Source: CAVRIA01 sp963721115 (GTDB taxonomy: Bacteria; Desulfobacterota; Binatia; HRBIN30; CADEER01). Taken from it: a DNA stretch of 64,000 bases. Below are positions 44,009 to 53,728 of the stretch, in pieces. The first letter of the stretch is position 1. The number at the start of each line of letters is the position of its first letter. The notes under the pieces are model-generated. The model saw nothing but the letters and a program-made list of their open reading frames with translations. It was not told the DNA's origin and made no database searches. A program made the position numbers and the translations under genes. The stretch lies in the NCBI GenBank assembly GCA_963721115.1, contig CAVRIA010000020.1, positions 132,529 through 196,528 on the forward strand. Reading direction: 5' to 3'.

Positions 44009-44105
44009 GTATTGTCCAGACATTAATCGGGGCGCCGGGCCGCCGCCGGGCCGCGCCCCGCCGGGACCTGCCTGGCGCGCAGCGGGAAACTCCTGCGCGC
44101 GCGTC

Positions 44106-46322
44106 TCAGTCGCTCTTCGCCTTGAACTGCGACGCGTCGTTGCGCGATGGGCTCGAGAAGGTCGCCCCCCAGCAGCCGCCGCCGCTGCGCCGCAGTTGCA
44201 CGACCACCGGCGACGCGAGACCGAGCGCCGGCAGCGCCAAGTTCGAGCCCTTCCCCTTCACCTTGACCAGCGCCTTGCCGGCGGCGCCCGGCTTGAGCTT
44301 GATCGACAGCAGGCCGTCCGGAGAGCGCGCGCGGTCCCGGTAGCGGTACCCGGAGCCGCTCAGCTTCCACTCGCCGCCCACCTGGGCGCGCGCTTCGACG
44401 AGGGGCTGCACCGCCGCCGAAGCGTCGTACACGCAGAGGGTGTAGGTGGTCGCGACCGTCGGGTCGGCGAACTCCGCCGGCGTCGTCGCCTCACCGCGCG
44501 TCCACTTCCAGAGCAGCAGGTCGCTCTTGTCGTTGCTCTTGTCCTTGAGGAGGAGGAGCGACTTGCCGCTGCCCGTCGGCATGCGACACACGGGCGCCGG
44601 CGCGGCGCTGCCGGCGCAAGCCCCGGCGCCGTCGCAGGCGTCGGCACTGGTGCAGACGTCGGCGTCGTCGCAGGCCGACCCAGCGCCTTCGAACTGGCAG
44701 GCCGCCGAGCAGCAGTCGCCGCCGCTCGTATTGCCATCGTCGCACTGCTCGCCGGCGGTCGCGATGCCGTTGCCGCACGCGGTGACGGTGCAGTTGCTGT
44801 CGCAGCCGTCGCCGTCGACCAGGTTGCCGTCGTCGCACTCTTCGCCGGGATCCATGCTCCCGTCGCCACAGACGGTGGCCTCGTCCGCCCCGAGGTCGAC
44901 GCGGGCGCCGTTGACGCGCGGCGTGCCGTCGAGGTCGACCTCTCCGGCGCCGGGCACGAAGGCCGGATCGCCCGCGTTGATCGCCGGTGAGGTTCCCTGC
45001 AGATGGAAATCGCCGGCCGCGGCGTCGGAAAAAGCGGGGTCGGCGAACAGCGAGCTCGCGTCCTGGCCGGTCGCCGCCCGATACGCGGCGAAGCTCCCGT
45101 ACGACGTGCCCTGCCAGACGAACTCCGCACTGCCGGCGCCCGCCTCGGTGTACCAGAGGTTGTAGTCGAGCGTGTTGTTGACGTTGCCCGCCTCCGAGTA
45201 GAGGAGCACGTTCTGCGAGGTGCTGTAGAAGACGTTGTTGCGGATCTGGTTGTCCTCGGCGTACTGGATCCACAGCTCGCCCAGCCCCTCGCCCAGAGTG
45301 TCGTTCTCGTAGCAGGTGTTGTTCAGGAACTGGCAGCTCTTGGTACGGCCGACCGAGCTCTTGTAGCCGCCGAAGACGATGCCCGCCTTTTCGTTGGCGA
45401 AGACCAGGTTGTCGCGCACGATCACGCCGCTGGCGACGATGCCCGAGTTCTCGGCCCCGATCTCGATGCCGAGATCGCAGCCGGAGACGGTGTTGTTCTC
45501 GATCACGATGTCGCGCCCGCCGTCGACGTAGATGCCGCCGGCGTAACCGCCTCCCTGCTCTCTGGCGCGCAGCACGGTATTGCCCCGGCAGACGCCGTTG
45601 CGCGCCACCTTGCTGGAGTCGGGCTGGATGTCGCTCTCGCCGCCGATGAAGTCGATGCCGATGTTGTTGACGTCGCGCACGACGTTGTTGGTCACCTGGA
45701 AATCGGTGACGTTGCCGTTCAGCGTCAGCGCCTCGCTGCGAAAGGGCTCGCAGTCGTGAATCTCGTTGCCGTCGATGATCAGGTTCGAGATCGGGGTCGC
45801 GCCGGTGCCGTAAACGGTGATCCCCATCGCATGCTGGCCGCGAATGTCGTGGATCTCGTTGTCGCGGATCTCGATGTTCGACCCCGATCCGAGGAAGCGC
45901 ACGCCGGAGCCGTCGTTGACGCCCAGGTCGTTCCGGATCTCGAATCCGATCAGCTTCACGTAGCTGCGGTCTTCGATCAGCACCATGTTGCTGCCGCTCA
46001 CCCCGGTGCCGTCGAGCACCGGCTCGTCGCCCGGAAACGCCTTCAGCGTGATGTAGCCGTCGACCGCGTTGCCGCTGCGCGGGAACGCGATCTTCTCGTG
46101 GTACACCTGCTGCCGGACCTCGATCGTATCGCCGGCCAGCGCCGCGTCGAGCGCCGCCTGGATCGTCGCCTGGTCGTCCGGAACGATCAAAAGCGACGCC
46201 CCGGCGGGCGTGGCGCCCCCCAGCAACAGGACGAGACCGGCCAGGGTCGCAAGCAGCCCGCCGGGCGCCACCACCCGCTTGAACAACCACCCTCCCACGC
46301 GAGTCGCGATGCGCACGTTCAT
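44106..46322 (-). CDS. Secreted right-handed beta-helix protein with DUF4215 repeats
   Basis: A 738-residue exported protein. A signal peptide (LLATLAGLVLLLGGATPAGA) is followed by a parallel beta-helix (residues about 45-470) with repeated coils such as NNVVRDVNNIGIDFIGG and IVIENNTVSGCDLGIEIG. Cys-rich DUF4215 repeats come next (CGDGSMDPGEECDDGNLVDG and DGCDSNC) and a C-terminal beta-sandwich-like part. Beta-helix proteins often bind or cleave polysaccharide; the DUF4215 units are extracellular Ca2+-binding modules. No catalytic motif is obvious, so it may be adhesive or structural. Confidence 0.83.
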   Translation of the reverse strand: MNVRIATRVGGWLFKRVVAPGGLLATLAGLVLLLGGATPAGASLLIVPDDQATIQAALDAALAGDTIEVRQQVYHEKIAFPRSGNAVDGYITLKAFPGDEPVLDGTGVSGSNMVLIEDRSYVKLIGFEIRNDLGVNDGSGVRFLGSGSNIEIRDNEIHDIRGQHAMGITVYGTGATPISNLIIDGNEIHDCEPFRSEALTLNGNVTDFQVTNNVVRDVNNIGIDFIGGESDIQPDSSKVARNGVCRGNTVLRAREQGGGYAGGIYVDGGRDIVIENNTVSGCDLGIEIGAENSGIVASGVIVRDNLVFANEKAGIVFGGYKSSVGRTKSCQFLNNTCYENDTLGEGLGELWIQYAEDNQIRNNVFYSTSQNVLLYSEAGNVNNTLDYNLWYTEAGAGSAEFVWQGTSYGSFAAYRAATGQDASSLFADPAFSDAAAGDFHLQGTSPAINAGDPAFVPGAGEVDLDGTPRVNGARVDLGADEATVCGDGSMDPGEECDDGNLVDGDGCDSNCTVTACGNGIATAGEQCDDGNTSGGDCCSAACQFEGAGSACDDADVCTSADACDGAGACAGSAAPAPVCRMPTGSGKSLLLLKDKSNDKSDLLLWKWTRGEATTPAEFADPTVATTYTLCVYDASAAVQPLVEARAQVGGEWKLSGSGYRYRDRARSPDGLLSIKLKPGAAGKALVKVKGKGSNLALPALGLASPVVVQLRRSGGGCWGATFSSPSRNDASQFKAKSD

Positions 46323-46497
46323 GACTGCGATTTAGACCGTCCGAATATCGGCTTGTCAACGCAAACCTATCGCCGTTCCATCGTGCCACTTCTCGGCAGC
46401 GGTGGCGCGCAAAGATGCGGGGCAGACGCGGCGCTCCGCGAGGGGTTCATCCCGAGCCGCGTGTGCCGTATACTGCCGCGGCGACGAAAGGTCTCCC

Positions 46498-49192
46498 GTG
46501 AGCATCCGACATCTCGATTCTCTCCTTCGCCCCGGCTCCATCGCCGTCATCGGTGCCTCCACCCGGCCCAACAGCGTCGGCGCCACCGTGATCCACAACC
46601 TGCTGATGGGTGGATTCGCCGGCCCCGTAATGCCGGTGAACCCGAAATACCAGGCGGTGGCGGGTGTGCTCGCCTATCCCGACGTCGCCAGTCTGCCCGT
46701 CGCCCCGGATCTGGCGGTCATCTGCACGCCGCCCGCGACCGTTCCTCCCTTGATCGCCGAGCTCGGCCAGCGCGGAGCGAAGGCCGCCATCGTCCTCACC
46801 GCCGGCCTCGATAGCGGCGCGGCGTCCCTCCAGCAGCAGATGCTCGACGCGGCCCGCCCACACCTGCTGCGCGTCCTCGGTCCCAACTGCCTGGGCCTGC
46901 TGGTACCCGAGATCGGCCTCAACGCCAGCTTCGCGCACACCCACGCGGCGCCGGGGAAGCTCGCCTTCATCTCCCAGTCGGGGGCGCTGTGCACCGCCGT
47001 GCTGGACTGGGCGCGCGCCGCCGGGATCGGCTTCTCCCACTTCATCTCGCTCGGCAACGGCGCCGACGTCGACTTCGGCGACCTGCTCGACTACCTCGGC
47101 AGCGAGCCGTCGACCCGCGCCATTCTGCTCTACATCGAGTCGATCCGCGGCGCCCGCAAGTTCATGTCCGCCGCCCGCGCCGCGGCGCGCAACAAGCCGC
47201 TGATTGCCATCAAGGCGGGGCGTTTCCCGGAGGGGGCGCGCGCGGCGACCTCCCACACCGGCGCCCTGGCGGGCGCCGACGACGTTTACGACGCCGCCCT
47301 GCGGCGCACCGGCATGCTGCGCGTCTTCCAGACCGACGACCTGTTCGACGCCGTCGAGACGCTGGCGCGCACGCGTCCCCTGCGCGGCGACCGCCTCGCC
47401 ATCCTCACCAACGGAGGCGGCCCGGGCGTGCTCGCCACCGACGCTCTGGTCGGGCGCGGCGGGCACCTGGCGGAGCTCGCCCCGGAGACGATCCTGGAGC
47501 TCGACGGGGTCCTCCCGGCGACCTGGTCGCGCGGCAATCCGGTCGACATCATCGGCGACGCACCGGGAAAGCGCTACGCCGACGCCTTGCAGATCATGCT
47601 CAAGGACCCCGGCGTCGACGCCGTCCTCGTCATGCACACGCCGACGGCCATCGCCTCCGGTGTCGACGCCGCCCGCGCCGTGATCGGCGTGGCGCGCCAG
47701 GCGCCGCGCAACGTCCTCACCAGCTGGCTCGGCGGCGAGAGCGCCGCTCACGCGCGGCAGCTGTTCGCCGAAGCCGGCCTGCCCAGCTACGACACCCCGG
47801 ACAAGGCAACGCGCGCCTTCCTGCACCTGGTCGAGTACCGCCGCAACCAGGAGATGTTGATGGAGACCCCGGCCTCGGCGCCGGTCGACTTCAGTCCCGA
47901 CATCGGCGCCGCACGGCGCATCGTCGAGGTCGCCCTGGGCGAGGAGCGCTCCCTGCTCAGCGAGCACGAGGCCAAGGAGGTGCTCGCCGCGTACGGGGTC
48001 CCGGTCGTCGAGACCCGGATCGCGGCAACGCCGGACGAGGCCGCGCGCATCGCCGAGGGCATCGGCTTCCCGGTCGCCCTCAAGATCCTCTCGCCGGACG
48101 TGACACACAAGAGCGACGTCGGCGGCGTGCGCCTCGACCTCGACACCGCCGACGCCGTCCGCGCCGCCGCCGAGGCGATGCGGGACCGCATCGGCCGCCT
48201 GGCGCCGCAGGCCAGCATCACCGGCTTTACGGTTCAGACCATGGTCCGCCGCCCCAATGCCCGCGAGCTCATCGTCGGCGCCGCCACCGACCCCACCTTC
48301 GGGCCGATCGTCCTCTTCGGCCACGGCGGCACCGCGGTCGAGGCCATCGGCGATCGCTCGATCGGGCTGCCGCCTCTCAACCTGGCCCTGGCCCGCCACC
48401 TGATCGCCCGCACCCGCGTCGCCCGCCTCCTGCACGGCTATCGCGACCGGCCGGCGGCGGACCTGAACGCCGTCTCCCTCACCCTTCTCCAGGTCTCGCA
48501 GCTGATCGTCGACCTGCCGGAGGTCGTCGAGCTGGATATCAACCCGCTCTTCGCCGACGAGGACGGCGTGGTGGCGCTGGACGCGCGCATGAAAGTCGCG
48601 CGGGCGAGCGGCAGCGGCGCCGATCGCCTGGCGATCCGCCCCTACCCGCGCGAGCTGGAGGAGTGGGTGACCCTGCGCTCGGGCCGGCGCGTCCTGCTGC
48701 GTCCGATCCGTCCCGAGGACGAGCCGGCTCATCAGAGGTTTCACTCTCGCCTCACGCCGGAGGACATCCGCTTTCGATTCTTCGGTCTGGTGCGCAACCT
48801 GCCGCACTCGGAGATGGCCCGCTTCACGCAGATCGACTACGATCGCGCAGATGGCGTTCATCGCCACGGCGACCGACGAGCACGGCGAGCCGGAGACGCT
48901 CGGCGTCGTGCGCACGGTCACCGACCCCGACAACGTCCACGCGGAGTTCGCCATCAACGTGCGCTCCGACCTGAAGGCTCAGGGGCTGGGCTTCCTGCTG
49001 CTCGACAAGATGATTCGCTACTGCCGCGGCCGCGGCACGGCGGAGATCGTCGGTCAGGTCCTCACCGACAACCGCACCATGCTGCGTCTGACGCAGGGGC
49101 TCGGCTTCACCAGCCGCCTGCTGCCCGACAACGACGCCGTCGAGGTGACCCTGTCGCTGCGCCACGGCGAGCCGCTCGGCAGAGAAGGGTAG
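46498..49192 (+). CDS. PatZ-like acyl-CoA synthetase (ADP-forming)/GNAT protein, one frameshift
   Basis: About 897 residues if the frame is repaired. Residues 1-460 form the ADP-forming acyl-CoA ligase alpha part (VIGASTRPNSVGATVIHNLL, SQSGALCTAVLDWA, and SHTGAL with catalytic His253); 465-690 an ATP-grasp domain (KEVLAAYGVPVVETRIA, IGFPVALKILSPDVTHKSDV); 700-897 a GNAT acetyltransferase. Between IDYDR and MAFIATATDEHGEPETL one extra C near 48,848 moves the frame, which then runs to 49,192. PatZ/Pka proteins acetylate Acs; an acs gene lies at 12 kb. The start GTG at 46,498 fits the family. The frameshift may be a sequencing error. Confidence 0.85.
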
Positions 49193-49194
49193 GA

Positions 49195-49228
49195 ACAGGT
49201 TGTTGGTTGTTGGGTTGTTGCGGTGTTA
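49195..49228. repeat. GTTGTTGG word repeat, single arm
   Basis: aggttgttggttgttgggtt just after the PatZ-like stop. Only one arm is present here, unlike 16,999 and 40,334, suggesting that the partner arm was lost or was never made. Confidence 0.7.
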
Positions 49229-49269
49229 GGGGTACGGCCCGACAGCGAGTCTGGAACGGAGGAACAGCG

Positions 49270-50181
49270 ATGTCGATGCAAGAGCTCGAGATGGTCGTCT
49301 CCCTGCTGCGCGCCCGGCAGACGGGGCAAACGCCCAGCCTGGAGGAGATGCGCGCCGGTGCCGAAGCGATCTCCGACGTCTTCGCGCTGCCCGCCGACGT
49401 GCAGGTCGAGCCGGTCGACGCCTCCGGCGTCGGAGCGGAATGGGTGGCGGCGCCCGGCGCCGAGGACGGTCGAACCATCCTCTACCTGCACGGCGGCGGC
49501 TACGTGATCTGCTCGATCAACACGCACCGCGAGCTCGCGTCGCGCCTGTCGCGATCCGCCGCGGCACGCGTCCTCAACGTCGACTACCGCTTGGCCCCCG
49601 AGCATCCCCACCCGGCCGCGGTGGAGGACGCCGTGACCGCCTATCGCTGGCTCCTCGCCCGGGGGACGGATCCGTCCGGCATCGCGATCGGCGGCGATTC
49701 CGCCGGCGGCGGCCTGACCGTGGCCACGCTGGTGGCCCTGCGCGACGCCGGCGAGCCGCTGCCCGCGGCCGGGTTCTGCCTGTCGCCCTGGGTCGATCTC
49801 GAAGGGCTCGGGGAGTCGATGCACAGCAAGGCGGACGTCGATCCGATGGTGCAGCGCCAGCACCTGCTGGAGATGGCGAGCCTCTACCTCGGCGGCGCGG
49901 ACCCGCGCACGCCCCTGGCCGCGCCGCTGCACGCCGACCTCGCCGGGCTGCCGCCGCTGTTGATCCAGGTCGGCACCGCCGAGACGCTGCTCGACGACGC
50001 CACCCGCCTGGCGGAGAAGGCGCGCGCCGAGGGCGTCGACGTCCAACTCGAGCCCTGGGAGGGCATGATCCACGTCTGGCAGATCTTCGCACCGCTCCTC
50101 GAAGAGGCACGCCAGGCAATCGATCGCATCGGCGACTTCGTTCGCGGCCGGACGCCGCTGTCCTCCGCCGCGGCTCGCTGA
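49270..50181 (+). CDS. Alpha/beta hydrolase, HSL-type esterase
   Basis: A 303-residue esterase of the hormone-sensitive-lipase branch: the oxyanion loop HGGG (74-77, LYLHGGGYVI), the nucleophile GDSAGG with Ser144, and the late EGMIHVWQ containing the catalytic His. Such enzymes hydrolyse short-chain esters or lactones. The ATG at 49,270 has an excellent ribosome site (ggaggaacagcg). The IMPase-like gene follows after 29 bases, which may be one transcript. Confidence 0.9.
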   Translation: MSMQELEMVVSLLRARQTGQTPSLEEMRAGAEAISDVFALPADVQVEPVDASGVGAEWVAAPGAEDGRTILYLHGGGYVICSINTHRELASRLSRSAAARVLNVDYRLAPEHPHPAAVEDAVTAYRWLLARGTDPSGIAIGGDSAGGGLTVATLVALRDAGEPLPAAGFCLSPWVDLEGLGESMHSKADVDPMVQRQHLLEMASLYLGGADPRTPLAAPLHADLAGLPPLLIQVGTAETLLDDATRLAEKARAEGVDVQLEPWEGMIHVWQIFAPLLEEARQAIDRIGDFVRGRTPLSSAAAR

Positions 50182-50210
50182 AGGGCGCCGAGCCGGGCGA
50201 CCCGAGGCCC

Positions 50211-51293
50211 ATGGACGATCTCCAGATCGCCTGCGCCTGCGCCGCGACCGGCGTCCGCGCCGGACGCGCCATCCGCGCCGCCCTGCAGGCGCTGCCTCCC
50301 TCGCAGCGCGCCACGCCGAGCGCCTCGCCGCTCAAGCCCGTGGTGCGCGAGCTGGCGCGCTACGTCGATCATCTCGGCGACACCATCGGCATCGAGCACC
50401 TCGAGCAGCTCTCGCGCCGCGTCGGCCTGCGCGTCGACCTCGTCGTCGACCCCAAGAGCGGCACCGTCCAGTCGATCGGCTCGTCGGGCGGCGACCGGCG
50501 CGCGATCTTCGCCTACATGGACGCCGTCGACGGCACCATCAAGATCGGCGGGCTGGGCAACGACCTGCCCCGCCGGCGGCTGCGCGTGGTGAACGACGGC
50601 GGCTGGGCGGCGGCACTGGCGTTCACCCTCCCCACCGCCTCCCCTCTCGACGAGCTCCGCGTCGGCGACTTCACCGTCGCCGCCGTCGTCGACGGCAATC
50701 CGCCGCGCTACCGCGCCTACCCGTCCGAGCTGGCGGTCGTCCCCGGCGCCACCGGCTCGGTGACTTACGATGTCGCCGACGCCGCCGACTGGGACGGCGG
50801 CCCTCCGCCCGGCCGGCGCGTCTTCACCAGCACCAACACCAACCTGGCGCAGTCGATGGTCTACCTCGACTCCTTCCAGGCCTTCGACCGCGAGACCCGC
50901 CAGCCCGGAGACGAGGAGCTGGTCGTCGAGCTCTATCGCCTGCTCATCAACCGCCACGAGGGAGGCGCCTTCGACGTCCTGCGCCAGTACGCCAATCTCA
51001 GCGCCCTGCAGCGCGTCCTGCTCGGCTGGCGCGACGGCGAGGAGTGGATCGAGTCGCAGGGCGGCGGCTTCGTCGTCGTCAACGAGAACATGTTCAACCT
51101 CGTCCCCGCCGCCGCGGTCGTCGCCGGCGCCGGCGGGCGCTCCGTCGACTTCGACGGCCGCCCTCTCGGCGAGCGCCGCCTGCGGGACGACCGCACCAGC
51201 ATCGTCCACGCCGCCAACGACGACATGGCGCGCGCCCTGCTGGCGATCGTCGATCAGGCGCGCCGCCGCGTGCGGGAGCGAGAAGGAGCGTAG
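50211..51293 (+). CDS. Inositol-monophosphatase-fold-like protein
   Basis: A 360-residue protein. Residues 99-110 read IFAYMDAVDGTI; DAVDGT (104-109) matches the DPxDGT metal-binding motif of inositol monophosphatase/FBPase-like enzymes. Later ALAFTLPTASPLDELRVGDF and VFTSTNTNLAQSMVYLDS are consistent with the fold but diverge strongly. It may dephosphorylate a small metabolite or be a non-catalytic relative; the usual N-terminal helix motif (ExxE) is not obvious. The ATG at 50,211 follows the esterase stop with a short gap. I am not sure of the assignment. Confidence 0.6.
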   Translation: MDDLQIACACAATGVRAGRAIRAALQALPPSQRATPSASPLKPVVRELARYVDHLGDTIGIEHLEQLSRRVGLRVDLVVDPKSGTVQSIGSSGGDRRAIFAYMDAVDGTIKIGGLGNDLPRRRLRVVNDGGWAAALAFTLPTASPLDELRVGDFTVAAVVDGNPPRYRAYPSELAVVPGATGSVTYDVADAADWDGGPPPGRRVFTSTNTNLAQSMVYLDSFQAFDRETRQPGDEELVVELYRLLINRHEGGAFDVLRQYANLSALQRVLLGWRDGEEWIESQGGGFVVVNENMFNLVPAAAVVAGAGGRSVDFDGRPLGERRLRDDRTSIVHAANDDMARALLAIVDQARRRVREREGA

Positions 51294-51558
51294 GGCGAAA
51301 GGTCTTCTACGCGGGCAGTCGCGGGGAGGTCAGCGGCCCCCTGGGCCGCTGCGCAGGCCGGAGGCCTGCACCACAACAGGACTGCGACCTGAGATCGGCC
51401 AAGGTGCATTGCTGTTGCTGTCATCATTGTGGTGCGGGCGTCCGCGCCTGCACAGGGGTTGGGTCGCGGGGCGCCCCCAGAATAGGACCGCGACCCGGAC
51501 ATCGGGTCGTCTTCGGACCACGGCGGGCTGGTGACGACTTCATGGTCGTTCAACTCCC

Positions 51559-52481
51559 TCACCTCGCCGCGCCCGCGTCGAGACACGACAGCAGGGCGTG
51601 CAGCGTGCGGTGGATCGGAGCATCGACGGAGGCGCGCGCGGCGGCGCGCACGACGGCGCCGTTCAGCGCGTCGTGCTCGAGGCGCTTGCCCCGTTCGAGG
51701 TCCTGCAACATCGACGTGCGCAGGTCGGCCAGCTCGGCCAGGCTGCGCTCGATCTCCGGCTCGATGCGGGCGGGATCGAGCGCCACCCCGTTCGCCCGCG
51801 CCACCGCCGTCACCTCTCGCATCGCCGCGTCGATCAGGGCGCGGCCGTCCGGCTTGCGCAGCACCTCCCCGACCGTGGCCCGTGCGATGGCCGTCACCGC
51901 GTTGAAGGCGGCGTTCCACATCAGCTTGTCCCAGAGCAACACCTCGACGTGTCGTGACAGGTGCGTCGCGATGCCGGCGCCGCGCAACAGAACCTCGAGG
52001 CGCCGCGCGCGTTCGCTGACGGCCCCGTCGAGCTCTCCGAAGAGGATGCGCCCGCCCGAGACATGGCGGACGACGCCTGGGAGCCACCAGCTCCGCGCCG
52101 ATGTGCGTCAATCCGGCCATCGGCGGAGGGCCGCCGAGCTCTCGCTGCAGGATCGCCTCGTTCTCGACTCCGTTCTGCAGCGACAGCACGATCGTCTGCG
52201 CGTCCGCGACCCGGCGCAGCTGCGCGGCGACCACGGCGGTGTCGTAGGACTTCACGCACACCAGGACGACGTCGCAGCGTCCCGCCTCCGCGACGGCGCC
52301 GACGGTGTGCACCGGCACCACCCGGAAGTCGCCGTCGATGCTCTCGACGCGCAGCCCGGTGCTCGCGCAGGGCCGCCAGGTTCGCCCCGCGCGCCGCGAA
52401 GATGACGTCCTCTCCGGCCGCGGCGAGCTTGGCGCCGAAGTAGCCGCCCACCGCCCCCGCACCGATCACGAGAATCTTCAC
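51559..52481 (-). pseudogene. Ketopantoate-reductase-like (PanE/ApbA) gene with two frameshifts
   Basis: From a GTG at 52,481 the protein reads KILVIGAGAVGGYFGAKLAA and VIFAARGANLAALREH. One extra base near 52,358 shifts it to STGLRVESIDGDFRVVPVHT and VLVCVKSYDTAVVAAQLRRV, and another near 52,085 to GRILFGELDGAVSERAR, WDKLMWNAAFNAVTAIARAT and the end. With both shifts repaired the sequence is a complete 305-residue enzyme of the family that reduces 2-ketopantoate or a similar ketoacid. Both events are single-base insertions, so it is either a very recent pseudogene or an assembly error. The true panE of the genome may be elsewhere. Confidence 0.8.
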
Positions 52482-52714
52482 CGCCGCCCTCCCCGGCCTG
52501 CTCTTTGGGCAACAATCCTCATCGCGATTTCCCATTTTGATTGCACTTTTCCGCCAATGCCAGCGCAACCCGGGTACCTTCCGCCGCGCCTCGAGTCACA
52601 CGCCCCCCGGCGGCCTTTGCGGCTCGCCCCTGGTCTCACGAGAATCGGTTCGCGCGCTGTCCCGCACGCCGGCGGGCTGCTAGTCTGCGGCGCGTGCGAC
52701 AGGAGGTCGGACGG

Positions 52715-53416
52715 ATGTGGAGGATCGGGTGGCTTGCGGCGGTGTTGGCGCTCGGCGTGGCGCTTCGATGCGGCTCGGCGACAGCTCAGTGCGTCGGGGA
52801 CTGCAACCGCGACGGCGTGGTGACGATCAACGAGGTCATCACCGGGGTGAACATCGGCCTCGGGCTGGCGCCGGTCGCCCTCTGCCCGGAGGCCGACGGC
52901 AACGGCAACGGCGAAGTGAGCATCGACGAGGTGATCACCGCGGTGAACAACGGTCTGGCGGCATGTCCGGCGACGCCGACGCCGACCCAAACGTTCCCCC
53001 GGCTGCCGACCCGTACGCCCACCGAGGAAACGACCCACACCCCGACCGCGACGGTGACCCCGAGCCGGACTGTCACTCCCACCGGCACGCCCGATCCGCG
53101 GGCGACCATCGTCTGGACCCTCACGGACGCCTGCGACGACGCGCGCGGCATTCAGTTTCGTATCTTCCAGGAAGACGGGCGGGTGTTCCCGAGCGCAGGC
53201 AGCGTGTACGAGACGGGAGTCTCGGGCACCGCCACGGTGGCGATCCGGTGCACGCGCGACAACATCGTGTGCTACGGCGCGACACAAGACCCGATTCCCC
53301 CGCCGCCGTCGACGCCGTTCTCGTGGGGTGTCGGCATCGACAACGAGTTCCGGTGCGCCGACTGCTGCGCCGAGTGCGACGACGTCCACATCGCGCGCGT
53401 GCTGCGCTGTGGCTGA
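52715..53416 (+). CDS. Secreted dockerin-like protein with Thr-Pro linker
   Basis: A 233-residue protein with a signal peptide (AAVLALGVALRCGSATAQ), two EF-hand-like dockerin repeats (CVGDCNRDGVVTINEVITGV and EADGNGNGEVSIDEVITAVN), a Thr/Pro linker (TPTPTQTFPRLPTRTPTE and following) and a Cys-rich C-terminal beta domain (CADCCAECDD). Dockerin-type modules bind Ca2+ and partner modules outside the cell. The ATG at 52,715 has a strong ribosome site (aggaggtcgg). It diverges from the PanE-like pseudogene. Confidence 0.8.
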   Translation: MWRIGWLAAVLALGVALRCGSATAQCVGDCNRDGVVTINEVITGVNIGLGLAPVALCPEADGNGNGEVSIDEVITAVNNGLAACPATPTPTQTFPRLPTRTPTEETTHTPTATVTPSRTVTPTGTPDPRATIVWTLTDACDDARGIQFRIFQEDGRVFPSAGSVYETGVSGTATVAIRCTRDNIVCYGATQDPIPPPPSTPFSWGVGIDNEFRCADCCAECDDVHIARVLRCG

Positions 53417-53548
53417 AGAGCCTTCGCGACGATCGAATGGGAGGGCGAGCCATTTGGCCTGCGCAGCGAGGCTCGGCAGGAGCCTCGCCCTCCCCGTTCG
53501 CACCACCCGGTCCGTGAGTCCGATTGTGAGACACCACGCTCCCAGCCG

Positions 53549-53670
53549 CCGTTGAAAAACCCCACCCCATGCTTCGACAAGCTCAGCATGAGCGGATCCC
53601 CTCCTTGATTCACAACGACTTTTTCCGCTCGTCCTGAGCTTGTCGAAGGGCGTCCGGGCTTTTTCAACGG
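53549..53670. repeat. MITE-like inverted repeat, copy 2
   Basis: A 122-base element with ends CCGTTGAAAAA and ttttcaacgg; inside are cttcgacaagctcagcatga and ccgctcgtcctgagcttgtc as complementary arms. It is the same family as 6,347-6,470 but in opposite orientation relative to the arms. It lies between the dockerin-like gene and the rhomboid gene and has no coding capacity. Confidence 0.8.
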
Positions 53671-53728
53671 GCTCCTCGGCGAAGCCGATCGGCTTTCACC
53701 TCGACTCCCTGGCATTGGCGCTCGGCCT

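Noticed and set aside
51294..51558. Coding region between the IMPase-like and PanE-like genes
   Set aside because: A frame exists antisense to the gap but has no motif; the DNA holds short inverted GC words only.
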